NCBI GenBank assembly: GCA_021462625.1
Contig: JAJNAU010000004.1
Coordinates: forward strand, 1 to 57,695
DNA from: Shewanella sp.
GTDB taxonomy: Bacteria > Pseudomonadota > Gammaproteobacteria > Enterobacterales > Shewanellaceae
DNA: 57,695 bases
Reading direction: 5' to 3'
The position numbers and the translations under genes are program-made. Within the stretch, counting starts at the first letter, position 1, and the number at the start of each line of letters is the position of its first letter. Under the pieces are notes generated by a model that ran no database searches, was not told where the DNA came from, and saw nothing but the letters and a program-made list of their open reading frames with translations. Shown piece after piece: positions 9,014 through 19,300 of this stretch.

Positions 9014-9280
9014 GGAAGGTGCGAATAAGTCCCGTGCGTACTCTGCAAGTGATGACAGCCCCGAGATGCGCGACGCAGCTCGACGTTAATGGCCTGGGTC
9101 CTTAGCGAGAGCGGCAACCAAGCAGATAGGGCTGTCAGCCTCGCCCTTCGGGGGTTTTCGGGCAAATACGATGGCTGTGATATTCCACTTTGAAAGGCAA
9201 CCAACCTTGCTGCACCTGAATACCCTGAACTCGAATTTGCTCGTAAGCCAGAGCGGTGCGAGGACTTGTTCGCACCTTCC
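9014..9280. mobile_element. MITE family 2 (GGAAGGTGCGAA ends, TAAG target duplication)
   Basis: 267-bp non-coding element with near-perfect 19-bp terminal inverted repeats (GGAAGGTGCGAATAAGTCC and its complement with one change), flanked on both sides by TAAG (9010-9013 and 9281-9284), a probable 4-bp target-site duplication. It encodes no plausible protein (ORF 9007..9204 is an internal shadow). It sits in the divergent region between pseB and maf, so it could supply or separate promoters. Only one copy was seen here. Confidence 0.85.
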
Positions 9281-9414
9281 TAAGCTAACGCCCTGATTTC
9301 AGCGACCCACACTGAAATTTTCTGCAATGGACAGATCCTGATGGTTCAATTTTTGCTTGGTTTCAGAATTAACAGGCTTGGCAGACGGGAAACTGCCGCA
9401 AAGATGGAGAGAAT

Positions 9415-11862
9415 ATGTCACAGGCCAATGCACAGACGTTCGAGTTTGCCGTGAGTCCTTTCAATGAGGTGTATTTACCTGCCATCAACCGTCAACAATT
9501 TGAGACCCGGGAGTCTACCCGCGTTTTCGACGAGCGATATCCTGATCTGCTGGAACCCGGGTTTCTAAATCTGGTAATGGGTACTGATTCGGGTCTGCTG
9601 GCTGACTATGTGCTACAGCGGGGTGTTTTAACTGACAGCCGTTTTATATTCGTCGAACTGGAGTCTGTGCTTGAGATCCTGACCATTGACATTCCTCAGG
9701 AACAAGCCAGTGCATTGACCATCATAACTGTGGATGAACTGGCTCTGAGACTGAGCCAGGAGGGTAATGAAGTCTACATGTTGAAAAGCAAATTACGCCT
9801 GTTTGAGTCCCTCGGTGCTCAGAAAGCCTACGACCAAGACTACTTATCACTTAAGACCCACACCAACCGCATTGCCGAAAAAGCCATCTTTGATATCAGC
9901 ATCAATCTGACGCAAAAAATTTTTGTACAAAAGCAACTAATCAACCTGTGTGACAATCTACACCCTGTCAGCAAGTTAACAGGACGATTTCAGGGAAAAG
10001 ATTGCATCATAGTGGGCGGCGGCCCATCGCTGGATGAGCACATTCAGTGGCTCAAACAACATCAGTCCAATTTATATACCATTGCAGTATCTCGCGCCGC
10101 ACATCAACTGCATAAGGCCGGCATAGATGTCGATTTTGTGGTCAGCGTCGACCCTCAGGAGATGAGCTTCAGCGTCAGCAAAGAGATGCTGCAATTGCCT
10201 CAGTCAAGCATATTTATTAATTCAGATCATGCCGTTCCCTCCTTGGTCGGACAGTGGCCGGCGACTCAGCTTTATCTGGGCAATTGTATCCCCTGGGAGC
10301 AGGGAGACAATATTGCTACCGCTGGCCCGACAGTCAGTAATGCGGCCTTGTGGATGGCTGGTAATCTGGGCTTTGGACGTATTCTGCTACTGGGCGTTGA
10401 CATGTGCTGGTCCCCCAAAGGCTTCTCACATGCATCCGGCAGTCCCGAAGCTCAGATGGGGCCGGATATCAGTAAAATTGGCGTTTGGGTCGAGACCAAC
10501 AGGGGCGATACAGCCGAAACAACTGTGCAACTGGCGGAGGCAATGAAATTCCTGGAAGCCCAGATAGCGATGTTGCAGGATTGCCGGGTCTATAACCTGT
10601 CCGAGTATGCCGCCAGAATTGCCGGCGTTGCCTATCTGGCACCTGAGTCCTTGAGTCTTGACAGCTCTTTGGATAAAACACAGCTGCTGCTCAAGATCCG
10701 CCGGGATTTCAGCCACAGGGCCAACAAAGATGAACTAATCCGGTTGAAAAAACAAATAACAGGCGAGCGCAAAAAGTATCAGCATATTGCTTCTCAAGCC
10801 GAAAAAGCACTAGAACTGGTGACCCGGTTACCGGCATCTCTTGATGAGTTAAATGGGCTAGAGGACAATCTCAACGCCCAGTACCCACTGCACATGAAAT
10901 TCATGAAGTTTTATGGCTATAAGGAGTTCAGCCGATTTCTGTCAACTCAGGATGCCGAGCATTGGAACAGTGACGATATCACCGCCACGCATCATGACTA
11001 CTATCAAGCCATGGAAGAGGTGGCGCAGTCACTCAATCATTGTCTGGAAGATACCATCACTCATATCAAGGTTAGAATTGAAGAGCTAAAACCCAATCCC
11101 AATGCCGATATGATGTTCCCGGACTGGATGAAGTATAACCAACCCGCTCGACTGGACATGCTGCTGTCCCGACATCCAGACTGGCTCGATACTCTGACTC
11201 CGGCACAGCAGCACTCTGTGGCCCAGTTACGTAAAAAACAACAGCAAAGTCGGCAGGACACCCTGAAGTACTTTGCTACCAATGAAAAGCTCACCAGCTG
11301 GGGCCTTCAAATGGTGCCGCAGAAAATCAACTCCCTGATGGAAACCCAAAATACGCCTGGCCTCATTCAATTGATATACGCTCTGGATACCTTCCAGACC
11401 TCTGACGAAGCAAAACAGCTAAGCACCCGGGCTAAAAGCTATCTGCACGAAATCAAAGGCGAGTATCAACAGGCCTTCGAGTTACTGGCCGACCTGCCCG
11501 AAGCATGGCGCGGCGAAGTCGAAAATAAACAAATGGTGTTGATGGCCATAAAAACCGGCCAATGGGAAGCCGCGGTCAATAGTCTTAAACAACTTACCCC
11601 CTACAGCGATGAGTACCTGCCCCAACTGGCGCAGGTACTGAGGATCCGTAAAGATTATGCCGGTGCTCTGGAAACGTGGCTTGAGTACCTTAACAAACAC
11701 CCCTCAGACAGTGCCAACTGGTGCAAGTTTGGCGAAATGCTGTTGCAGCTTGAGCAGTACCAGGATGCCCTGAGTATCTATCAGCAAGCATTGCAGGCCG
11801 ATCCTGACAACCGACTCGCGCAGCAATATGTCGCTGAGCTATCCCGGAGGCTGGCAAAATAA
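9415..11862 (+). CDS. Maf-type motility accessory factor (DUF115) with C-terminal TPRs
   Basis: 815-aa cytoplasmic protein. An N-terminal Maf region is followed by a DUF115/MptE-like core with the nucleotide-sugar loop DCIIVGGGPSLDEHI (about 199-213), then DVDFVVSVDPQ and LLLGVDMCWSPKGFSHASG. The C-terminal 170 residues form TPR-like helices (EYQQAFELLADLPEAW, DYAGALETWLEYLNKHP, QYQDALSIYQQALQADPDN). Maf proteins transfer pseudaminic or legionaminic acid to flagellin before export; the divergent pse operon supports pseudaminic acid as donor. The start ATG follows GGAGAGA closely. Single gene; the flagellin substrate is not in this window. Confidence 0.9.
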   Translation: MSQANAQTFEFAVSPFNEVYLPAINRQQFETRESTRVFDERYPDLLEPGFLNLVMGTDSGLLADYVLQRGVLTDSRFIFVELESVLEILTIDIPQEQASALTIITVDELALRLSQEGNEVYMLKSKLRLFESLGAQKAYDQDYLSLKTHTNRIAEKAIFDISINLTQKIFVQKQLINLCDNLHPVSKLTGRFQGKDCIIVGGGPSLDEHIQWLKQHQSNLYTIAVSRAAHQLHKAGIDVDFVVSVDPQEMSFSVSKEMLQLPQSSIFINSDHAVPSLVGQWPATQLYLGNCIPWEQGDNIATAGPTVSNAALWMAGNLGFGRILLLGVDMCWSPKGFSHASGSPEAQMGPDISKIGVWVETNRGDTAETTVQLAEAMKFLEAQIAMLQDCRVYNLSEYAARIAGVAYLAPESLSLDSSLDKTQLLLKIRRDFSHRANKDELIRLKKQITGERKKYQHIASQAEKALELVTRLPASLDELNGLEDNLNAQYPLHMKFMKFYGYKEFSRFLSTQDAEHWNSDDITATHHDYYQAMEEVAQSLNHCLEDTITHIKVRIEELKPNPNADMMFPDWMKYNQPARLDMLLSRHPDWLDTLTPAQQHSVAQLRKKQQQSRQDTLKYFATNEKLTSWGLQMVPQKINSLMETQNTPGLIQLIYALDTFQTSDEAKQLSTRAKSYLHEIKGEYQQAFELLADLPEAWRGEVENKQMVLMAIKTGQWEAAVNSLKQLTPYSDEYLPQLAQVLRIRKDYAGALETWLEYLNKHPSDSANWCKFGEMLLQLEQYQDALSIYQQALQADPDNRLAQQYVAELSRRLAK

Positions 11863-11958
11863 TTCTGCCTTGTCCTGCCGCGCGTTTGGGAAGATGGAGA
11901 ATTCAACCCCTTGCCAGTATAATGCGGACAAATTTTTCCTCTCTCACCGGAGCCCGGC

Positions 11959-12438
11959 TTGAGCCATAACTATATCCCGCTGGATCAGTACAAGCGCAAA
12001 TGGATTTTTAATCACAAGGACTTGCCCGTCACTGACGAAGATAAAGCACTGATTAAACCTTTGAGCGACAAAAGTGCCATGCAGGTTTGGAACAATCTGA
12101 TCAGTGACAAGTGTCCGACCCCGGACAAGTTCAGCAAGGGAGATTGGCCGGCCAAGCCCAAAGCCTGGAGCAAAAGCGACAACTGGCAACTGGCCTGGGA
12201 TGCCGAGGAAACCGGACTGCCGCTGGCACTGGCTGAGTTTATTCAGTGGCCGGGCGATACCAAAATCTACTTCTGCTACGAGAAGTATCAGGTTATCGAG
12301 ACCAATTGGGAGGTCTTTGCCCGCAACTGGAAATGCTTTTTGTTTTTCGATGATGGTCCACTGATGATCAGTAACAAAGACAAGCAGGCGGTGATGTTTA
12401 ATCAAGACGGCACATTCCAAATGGGCTCACGCGGCTGA
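11959..12438 (+). CDS. DUF2947 family protein
   Basis: 159-aa soluble acidic protein with a TTG start preceded by GGAG at 6-base spacing; no signal peptide or membrane segment. The sequence YIPLDQYKRKWIFNHKDLPVTDEDKALIKPL, rich in Trp and ending in FLFFDDGPLMISN, fits the uncharacterised DUF2947 family of Shewanella and Vibrio. Function unknown. It lies 96 bp after maf on the same strand, but no operonic link is evident. The family-1 MITE starts about 70 bp downstream. Confidence 0.75.
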   Translation: MSHNYIPLDQYKRKWIFNHKDLPVTDEDKALIKPLSDKSAMQVWNNLISDKCPTPDKFSKGDWPAKPKAWSKSDNWQLAWDAEETGLPLALAEFIQWPGDTKIYFCYEKYQVIETNWEVFARNWKCFLFFDDGPLMISNKDKQAVMFNQDGTFQMGSRG

Positions 12439-12510
12439 GCCCTGATCAGACACTTGTAATAACTGGGAGTGCTGCAGTCTCGTTTTTTCTGTGTCTGGCA
12501 TACACATAAC

Positions 12511-12778
12511 TAGGGTCTGTTGACCTTTGAAGATGGTTTTTGCAGCATTTTGTCGTTGTTTTATACAAAGCAACGCGATTGTGCTGTAGTTGTTCTACAT
12601 AAATGAGCGTTAATGCAGTAGAAAGCGACGACAAACGCTGCCCGAAGGGCTCGGCTATACGCGCTTTACTCTTTGTTGCAAGGTATTTGCTTAGGCCCAC
12701 TCGGCGGCACACCTTGCGTCGCGATTAAAGCGCGTCTAGAGCGAGCAAAATTCAACCATGAAAGGTCAACAGACCCTA
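12511..12778. mobile_element. MITE family 1, full copy A
   Basis: 268-bp element with perfect 18-bp terminal inverted repeats (TAGGGTCTGTTGACCTTT ... AAAGGTCAACAGACCCTA), the outer TA being the likely target duplication. Nearly identical to the copy at 46923-47189 in the opposite orientation. Internally it carries a small CCCGAAGGG hairpin and a long hairpin: ACGCGCTTTA pairing with TAAAGCGCGT and GCAAGGT with ACCTTGC. Non-coding. It ends 35 bp before the next gene's start codon, so that gene's promoter lies inside or upstream of the element. Confidence 0.92.
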
Positions 12779-12813
12779 CATATTTCAACAACTCAAGCAT
12801 CCAAAGAGGTTTT

Positions 12814-13371
12814 ATGAAGCCCCTCTGTTCACTTTCATTAATTTCCGCATTGCTGTTTTCCGGCTCTGCCCTAGCCACTGAAGTTGCCGGCGTCGAGCTG
12901 CCGGGCTCAGTGATGATGCAGGACACCCAACTGACACTGAACGGCGCCGGTGTACGCAGCAAGTACTTTATGGACCTGTATGTGGGCAGCCTGTATCTGC
13001 CAAAATCCGCCGCCACGCTAGAGCAGGTAATGGCTGAGCCAGTTGCCATGGTGCGACTGAACATCACTTCCGGACTTATCACAGCGGACAAGATGCGCGA
13101 TGCCATCAATGCAGGTTTTGATCTGGCCACCAATGGCGACATCAGCCCAATCAAAGGTCAGATTGATACCTTTATGGCGCTGTTCGATGAGCCAATTAAA
13201 AAAGGAGAACAGTTCAGTTTCCTGACCACGGCCAAGGGCGTGACCAGTTACAAGAATGGCAAGCTGCTGAGCACTATCGAAGGAAATACCTTCCGCACTG
13301 CCCTGCTGAAAATATGGTTGGGTAACGAACCCGCCCAGGACAGCCTGAAAGAGGCCATGCTGGGCGAGTAA
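12814..13371 (+). CDS. Chalcone isomerase-like periplasmic protein
   Basis: 185-aa protein with a signal peptide (MKPLCSLSLISALLFSGSALA) and then the bacterial chalcone-isomerase-like domain (GVELPGSVMMQDTQLTLNGAGVRSKYFMDLYVGSLYLP ... EPVAMVRLNITSGLITADKMRDAI ... FLTTAKGVTSYKNGK). The bacterial members have no proven isomerase role and are usually exported. The ORF track begins at 12673 inside the MITE; the ATG at 12814 with AAAGAGG 4-10 bases upstream is the real start. Transcribed away from the MITE, convergent with the barrel protein gene. Confidence 0.85.
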   Translation: MKPLCSLSLISALLFSGSALATEVAGVELPGSVMMQDTQLTLNGAGVRSKYFMDLYVGSLYLPKSAATLEQVMAEPVAMVRLNITSGLITADKMRDAINAGFDLATNGDISPIKGQIDTFMALFDEPIKKGEQFSFLTTAKGVTSYKNGKLLSTIEGNTFRTALLKIWLGNEPAQDSLKEAMLGE

Positions 13372-13385
13372 GTCGCTAAGTCACA

Positions 13386-14255
13386 TCAAAAAGCGAATTT
13401 GACGGCCAGTGCTGCAGCAACCTGGCTGTCAAGTTCCTGACTCAGTTCGCCCACCTTAAGCTCAGAGTCAAAATACATTCCGGCAAACAGATTTACCGTC
13501 AAAGCATCATCCGGCTGCCAGGTCACCCGGCCAAAGCCTACCCACTCTTCAACTTCTGCCGCCTGCTGACCTTCCAGTGTGGTTAAAAACCTTTGGGTTC
13601 TGCGGGAATTCCCCAAACCAAACTGCCACTCATCTGACACTTCATATCTGAGCTCTAACCCCGCAGGACCGCTGAACCCGGCCTGGAATGGATTGGTAAT
13701 ACGCCAGCGCTCACCCAGTTGCCAGTTAATGGTCAGATAAGGAATCGTTCTCACCTCTTTAATGTCATTCAGGTAGGCCACCCCCACACCCAGAAAATGT
13801 CCTGAATCAAAACGATACATACCGGACATGATCACACCATAGGAGATTGCATCACTGCGATTGGCGCCGTCAGACCAGGCGTATTGCAATTTTGGGGCAG
13901 CCATAAAGCTCCAACGCTCATTGGCCCGGTAACGCACAAAGACCCCGGCCTGGTAACGCTGAATATCATCCCAGCCCTGACTGTAATCCAGAGGTAAACG
14001 GGTACTGTAGTCGAGCCAGTCGGCGCTGACCGAAACGCCAGCCATCCACTTGGGAGACAGCCTGAAACCCGCATCTAAATCCAGACTTGAGCTTTGACGG
14101 GACAGCCCATTATTGCCCGGCAATTCGGTATCTTCCGACTGGATATGGCTGGCGGTAATAGAGAAAGGTTTAATATGAGCCGGTTTAGCCTCAGCTGCGG
14201 TGCTGGCAACGCCCACCAGACAACCGCTTCCCAGCAGCAAAATCCTTGTTATCAT
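13386..14255 (-). CDS. Outer-membrane beta-barrel protein (DUF6268-like)
   Basis: 289-aa exported protein: signal peptide to about residue 23, then alternating amphipathic strands (DLDAGFRLSPKWMAGVSVSADWLDYST, RYQAGVFVRYRANERWSFMAAPKLQYAWS) and a C-terminal Phe (AALAVKFAF) typical of BAM-recognised barrels. The pattern fits DUF6268 outer-membrane proteins of unknown function. Its stop lies 15 bp from the convergent chalcone-isomerase-like gene. The TetR gene follows upstream on the same strand after about 110 bp. Confidence 0.75.
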   Translation of the reverse strand: MITRILLLGSGCLVGVASTAAEAKPAHIKPFSITASHIQSEDTELPGNNGLSRQSSSLDLDAGFRLSPKWMAGVSVSADWLDYSTRLPLDYSQGWDDIQRYQAGVFVRYRANERWSFMAAPKLQYAWSDGANRSDAISYGVIMSGMYRFDSGHFLGVGVAYLNDIKEVRTIPYLTINWQLGERWRITNPFQAGFSGPAGLELRYEVSDEWQFGLGNSRRTQRFLTTLEGQQAAEVEEWVGFGRVTWQPDDALTVNLFAGMYFDSELKVGELSQELDSQVAAALAVKFAF

Positions 14256-14367
14256 TTATGAAGATTCCTGTCAGAAAATGTCGACACGAGTTTATACATC
14301 AGGTTTTCAGGTTTGGGTCACTTTAATTTATCTGCCGTCACGTTTTTTATCAGTTGCATGACGGAGA

Positions 14368-14985
14368 TCAAGCCTGAATTCGATAGGCTTTCAGGAACAT
14401 AACAGCGGTATCCTGCACATACTCAAGCCGCTCCTGCTCTGACTCATGCACATCCAACCCCATCTCCAACCTGAGCTTGGCCTCACCGAATAACATCAAA
14501 CACAAACGTATGGCGGCATGATGACAGTTTCCAAAACTGTAGTTTCCCAGAGGCTCTACCTGAGCCAGATAGCCAGTCAACAAAGACAGCACATGGGCAG
14601 GGCCGGCATCGTAAAACAGCCTGGAAATTTCCGGATGGGTATCCGCTTGGGAGACGCAGGTTTTAAACACATGCATAGACTCAGGGGAGATAATCATCTC
14701 ACTGAAATGACGGGCAAACTCTTTGAGGGTCTGCTCCGGAGATGAAGGATCATTTAGCATATCCTCGCTCAGTTGATGCACCACACACTTAGACTCAATC
14801 GCCGCCACAAACAGCTCATCCTTACTGCCAAAGTGGGCATAAACCGTTTGCTTGGATACCCCGGCGTGCCGGGCGACCTCGTCCATACTGGTATTGGCCA
14901 GCCCCTGGCTGATAAACAGCTCTATGGCACTTTTCAGAATTTGCTGGCGCTTTTGTGCGCTGCGGCCGATAGCCACTGTCGTCAT
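14368..14985 (-). CDS. TetR/AcrR-family repressor of the adjacent RND pump
   Basis: 205-aa regulator. N-terminal TetR helix-turn-helix (about 12-58: KRQQILKSAIELFISQGLANTSMDEVARHAGVSKQTVYAHFGSKDELF), then an all-helical ligand domain ending in residues of the AcrR C-terminal type. The GTG at 14994 is too near GGAGAG; the ATG at 14985 has GGAGAG at 8 bases. It is divergent from the RND adaptor gene, with a 44-bp palindrome between them, so it probably represses both itself and the pump and is released by an unknown toxic ligand. Confidence 0.88.
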   Translation of the reverse strand: MTTVAIGRSAQKRQQILKSAIELFISQGLANTSMDEVARHAGVSKQTVYAHFGSKDELFVAAIESKCVVHQLSEDMLNDPSSPEQTLKEFARHFSEMIISPESMHVFKTCVSQADTHPEISRLFYDAGPAHVLSLLTGYLAQVEPLGNYSFGNCHHAAIRLCLMLFGEAKLRLEMGLDVHESEQERLEYVQDTAVMFLKAYRIQA

Positions 14986-15080
14986 CTGCTCCACTCTCCG
15001 TAACCCATCAGGCTATGCTTAATTCAGCTCTGGTTTACTCAACACCGCCATTAACACCGCCGAAACATTTAAGCACATAT

Positions 15081-15124
15081 TAGACTAGACAGTCCAGTTT
15101 GATCAAACTAGACTGTCTAGTCTA
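15081..15124. promoter_or_regulatory. 44-bp palindromic operator for the TetR regulator
   Basis: TAGACTAGACAGTC, C, AGTTTGATCAAACT, A, then GACTGTCTAGTCTA. The outer 14-bp arms are perfect inverted repeats and the inner 14 bp is itself a perfect palindrome; only the two bases flanking the centre do not pair. This size can hold two TetR dimers. It lies in the divergent tetR/RND intergenic region. Confidence 0.85.
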
Positions 15125-15152
15125 ATTTAACCTTTTGTTAACCACAGTCTGA

Positions 15153-16310
15153 ATGGAACTACCGGCCATGGAGACACACACAAGCGCCCGCTTTTCAAGC
15201 CGCGGTTTATTGCCCTACCTGGTCCTGCTGACCTGCACTTTTGGCCTGACGGCCTGCAGCAAACCGCAAACCGATTCGACCCAGGCTTCGTCAACAGATA
15301 CGCAAATCACCCTGCCCAATGTCTCCACCCGGGAACTGATTGAAGTCCCTGAATATCAACATACTCAGAATTTCACCGGTACCGTGCGAGCAGGTAATAC
15401 TACCGGCCTGGCCTTTGAGCTGGCGGGTAAACTGAGCTCGCTGTCGGCAGATTCAGGTGATCGGGTAAAGAAAGGTCAGGTACTGGCGACACTGGATACG
15501 TCACTGCTGGAAGCCGAGCTGAAAGAGATAAATGCGTCACTGGCGCAAAATCAGGCAGATCTGGCCTTGGCAGAGCGAACGCTGGTGCGCAGTGAGGAGC
15601 TTAACAAACAAAGCTATGTGTCAGCCCAGCAACTGGATGAACTGATAGGACAAAAGCAAAGCCTGCTGGCAGCAAGACAAAGACTGCTGGCCACCAAATC
15701 TGCCACTGAGCTCAGATTACAAAAATCCACCCTTATCGCCCCTTTCAGCGCTACCCTGTCCAACCGCAAACATAACCTTGGTGAAGTCCTGCCCCAAGGC
15801 AGCCCGGTATTCACCTTGGTGGAGGAGAACAATCCCAAGGCTTATATCGGCGTACCTGTAGATGTCGCCCGCAAGCTGCAGGTGAACCAGTCATTGCCGC
15901 TGCGGGTTGGTGAGCAGACATTCGATGCAAAGATTGAAGGGATAAGCGCTGAGGTCAACCCTGTGACCCGCACGGTAGAGATGCGCCTGTCGCTGCCCAG
16001 AGATGCCAGGGTGTTCAATGGCGAGCTGGCTTATCTTAGCTACCAACAAACCATAGCCAACAGCGGCTTTTGGGTACCGGTCAGCGCCCTCACCGACGGC
16101 GTGCGCGGCCGCTGGAACATCTATGTGCTGGATAAGCGCAATGACGGTGTGTATGTGGAGCGCCGGGATGTAGAGATACTCTACACCGATAAGAAACAGG
16201 CCTTTTTGCAGGGGGCTTTGAGCCCGGGCGAGCGTTATGTTACTCAGGGGCTGCATAAACTGGTGGCAGGACAAAAGATCAACCCGGTTAACCCTGTCGC
16301 GGTGAGGTAA
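15153..16310 (+). CDS. RND efflux periplasmic adaptor lipoprotein
   Basis: 385-aa membrane-fusion protein. N-terminal signal with lipobox LTAC (Cys about residue 35), barrel-sandwich and hairpin segments (GNTTGLAFELAGKLSSLSADSGDRVKKGQVLATLDTSLLEAELKEINASLAQNQADL) and the typical second lipoyl half (TLIAPFSATLSNRKHNLGEVLPQGSPVFTLVE). It bridges the inner-membrane pump to an outer-membrane channel, which is not encoded here. Start may instead be ATG 15168; neither has a strong ribosome-binding site. Two bases separate it from the pump gene, so they form one operon under the TetR operator. Confidence 0.92.
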   Translation: MELPAMETHTSARFSSRGLLPYLVLLTCTFGLTACSKPQTDSTQASSTDTQITLPNVSTRELIEVPEYQHTQNFTGTVRAGNTTGLAFELAGKLSSLSADSGDRVKKGQVLATLDTSLLEAELKEINASLAQNQADLALAERTLVRSEELNKQSYVSAQQLDELIGQKQSLLAARQRLLATKSATELRLQKSTLIAPFSATLSNRKHNLGEVLPQGSPVFTLVEENNPKAYIGVPVDVARKLQVNQSLPLRVGEQTFDAKIEGISAEVNPVTRTVEMRLSLPRDARVFNGELAYLSYQQTIANSGFWVPVSALTDGVRGRWNIYVLDKRNDGVYVERRDVEILYTDKKQAFLQGALSPGERYVTQGLHKLVAGQKINPVNPVAVR

Positions 16311-16312
16311 AC

Positions 16313-19300
16313 ATGGTCAAATCCCTGGTTGAGAATGGCCGCCTTGCCAGTTTAATCATCGCCTTGCTGCTGGTTGCAGGTCTCGGGGCCATCAACACTC
16401 TGCCCCGTATGGAAGATCCCCATATTACCAACCGTTTTGCCTCAGTTATCACCAACTACCCCGGCGCCTCCGCCGAGCGGGTTGAAGTGCTGGTAACCGA
16501 AGTACTGGAGCAGGAACTGAGACGACTTGAAGAGCTCAAGCTTATCCAGTCTACCTCCCGACCCGGCATTTCCGTCATCCAGCTGGAACTCAAAGATGAG
16601 GTGCTGGATACAGATCCTGTCTGGTCCAGAGCCAGAGATCTGGTCGGCGACAGTCAATTTTTGCTGCCTACGCCCGCTCAAAACTCCATCCTCAATGACC
16701 AGTTCGGTTTTGCCAACACAGTTATTCTGGCGCTGACCTGGGATGGTCAGGGTGCAGTAGCGGCCGATATTCTCAACCGCTATGCCAAAGAGCTGCAAAA
16801 CCGCCTCAGACAGCTTTCCGGTACTGATTTCGCCCTGCTTGATGGCGAGCCTCAGGAGGAGATATTGGTCGAACTGGATGGCGTCAAAATCAACCAATTG
16901 GGGCTAACGCCAGCGACCGTTGCCGGTTTGCTTGAGCTGGCGGATACCAAGGTTAGTGCCGGTGAACTGATGAACCAAAGCTTCCGCGCCCTGATAGAAG
17001 TGTCCGGCGAGCTAGACTCCCTTACCCGCATCCGTCAGGTGCCGCTGAAAATCGACACTCAGGGCCAGGTTATCCGACTTGGTGATGTCGCCAGAGTAAC
17101 CCGTCAGGTAAGAACCCCGGCCGAGAGCATCGCCCTGATAGATGGCAACGAGGGCATCCTAGTGTCCGCCCGTATGCTCAACAACACCCGGGTCGATCTG
17201 TGGCAGGCTCAGGTGCGCGACACCATAACCAATTTCGAGGCCAATCTGCCGGCCAATATCAAGGTTGAATGGCTGTTTGAGCAGGAAAGCTATACCCATG
17301 TGCGCCTGTCGGAGCTGATGCAAAGCCTGCTGATCGGCTTTGTGCTAATTCTGGCCGTATTGATGTTGACTCTGGGCCTGAAAAACGCGCTGGTCGTGGC
17401 AATATCACTGCCACTGACCGCTCTGTTTACTCTGGCCTGCATGAAGTTTATTGGCCTGCCCATTCACCAGATGTCCATTACCGGTCTGGTGGTGGCGCTG
17501 GGGATCATGGTGGATAACGCTATTGTGATTGTGGATGCCATCGCCCAGCGCAGGCGTGATGGCCAAACCGCCATCGAAGCTGTCTCCGCCACTCTTAAAC
17601 ACCTGTGGTTGCCACTGGCAGGCTCCACCATCACCACTATGTTGGCGTTCGCGCCTATCGTACTGATGCCGGGCGCCGCCGGTGAATTTGTTGGTGGTAT
17701 CGCCATCTCTGTGATGTTCGCGCTGCTGGGCTCTTATCTAATCTCCCATACTCTGGTGGCCGGCCTTGCCGGGCGTTTCACCAGCTGTGCCAATCACCAT
17801 TACTGGTATGAGTCGGGTATAGACTTGCCCTGGCTTGCCAACGCCTACAAGGCGAGTTTGCGCTTTGCTCTGCATCGCCCTTTACTCTCCGCGCTGGCCA
17901 TTGGTTTGCTGCCACTGACCGGCTTTTGGGCCGCAGGAAAGATGACCGAGCAGTTCTTCCCACCCTCCGATAGGGATATGTTCCAGATTGAAGTGTATCT
18001 TGCACCTCAATCCAGTTTGGACAATACCCGGGCTCTGGTGGGCAGAATGCAGCAGCGATTGAGATCGCATCAGTATATTCAGCGTATCGACTGGGTGGTG
18101 GGCGGTAACTTTCCTTCGTTCTACTACAACATGACACAGCGCCAACAAGGCGCAGCCAACTATGCCCAGGCCATGGTCAAAGTCAGCGATTTTGATACCG
18201 CCAATGTGCTTATTCCTCAACTGCAGCTGGAGCTGGATCAGGCTTTTCCCGAAGCGCAGGTCCTGGTACGCAAGCTGGAGCAGGGCCCGCCCTTCAATGC
18301 CCCGGTGGAGATACGGGTATATGGCCCGAATCTGGATACCTTGAGCAGTCTTGGAGATGAAGTCAGGCGCTTGCTGGCTGCTACCCCGGATGTGATTCAG
18401 ACCCGGAGCACCCTCAGTGCCGGCGCACCCAAGGTTTGGTTCCAGATAGATGAGGATGCGAGCCTTGCCAGTGGCCTGTCTTTGACCGATATCGCCAACC
18501 AGATCCAGATGTCCACTACAGGTCTCACCGGCGGCAGCATACTGGAACAAACCGAGTCACTGGCGGTCAGAGTCCGCTTGGGAGAAGAGCAAAGAGCCGA
18601 AGCCAGCCGCCTGAGTGAACTTATGCTGATCTCAAGCAGTGGCAGCGGTATTCCTCTGTCTGCGTTGAGCGATAATGAAATTCAGATAAGCCGGGGCGCC
18701 ATTCCCAGGCGTAATAGCGAGCGGGTCAACACCATTGAAGCTTATATCACCGCCGACATACTGCCAGCCGCTGTGCTGCAGGCAGTCAAACCTCAGCTGA
18801 CAGGCCTTATTATTCCGGCTGGATACCGTGTGGAAATCGGCGGAGAAAGTGCCAAGCGCGATGAGGCGGTGGGTAACCTGATGTCCAATATTGTTCTGGT
18901 AGTGACGGCGCTGCTGACGACACTGGTGCTGTCGTTTAACTCATTCAGATTGACCGGGATTATTCTGCTCAGTGCAGTGCAATCGGCCGGGCTTGGTCTA
19001 CTGATGGTCTACCTGTTCGGTTATCCATTTGGCTTTACCGTTATTATTGGACTACTGGGGTTGATGGGACTGGCGATCAACGCCGCCATTGTGATTCTGG
19101 CGGAACTAGAAGATACCCCGGATGCCCGATTGGGCGATCCGGATTTGATTACTGCAACCGTGGCCACCTGCGGCCGTCATATAGGTTCTACCACTATCAC
19201 CACGGTTGGTGGCTTCCTGCCGCTTATCCTGGCCGGAGGCGGCTTCTGGCCCCCTTTTGCGATTGCCATTGCCGGTGGAACCCTGCTGACGACTCTGCTG

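Noticed and set aside
9380-9414. Sigma-54 promoter TTGGCAGACGGGAAACTGCC before maf
   Set aside because: The spacing between GG and GC is 13 rather than 10 bases, so it does not fit the -24/-12 rule.
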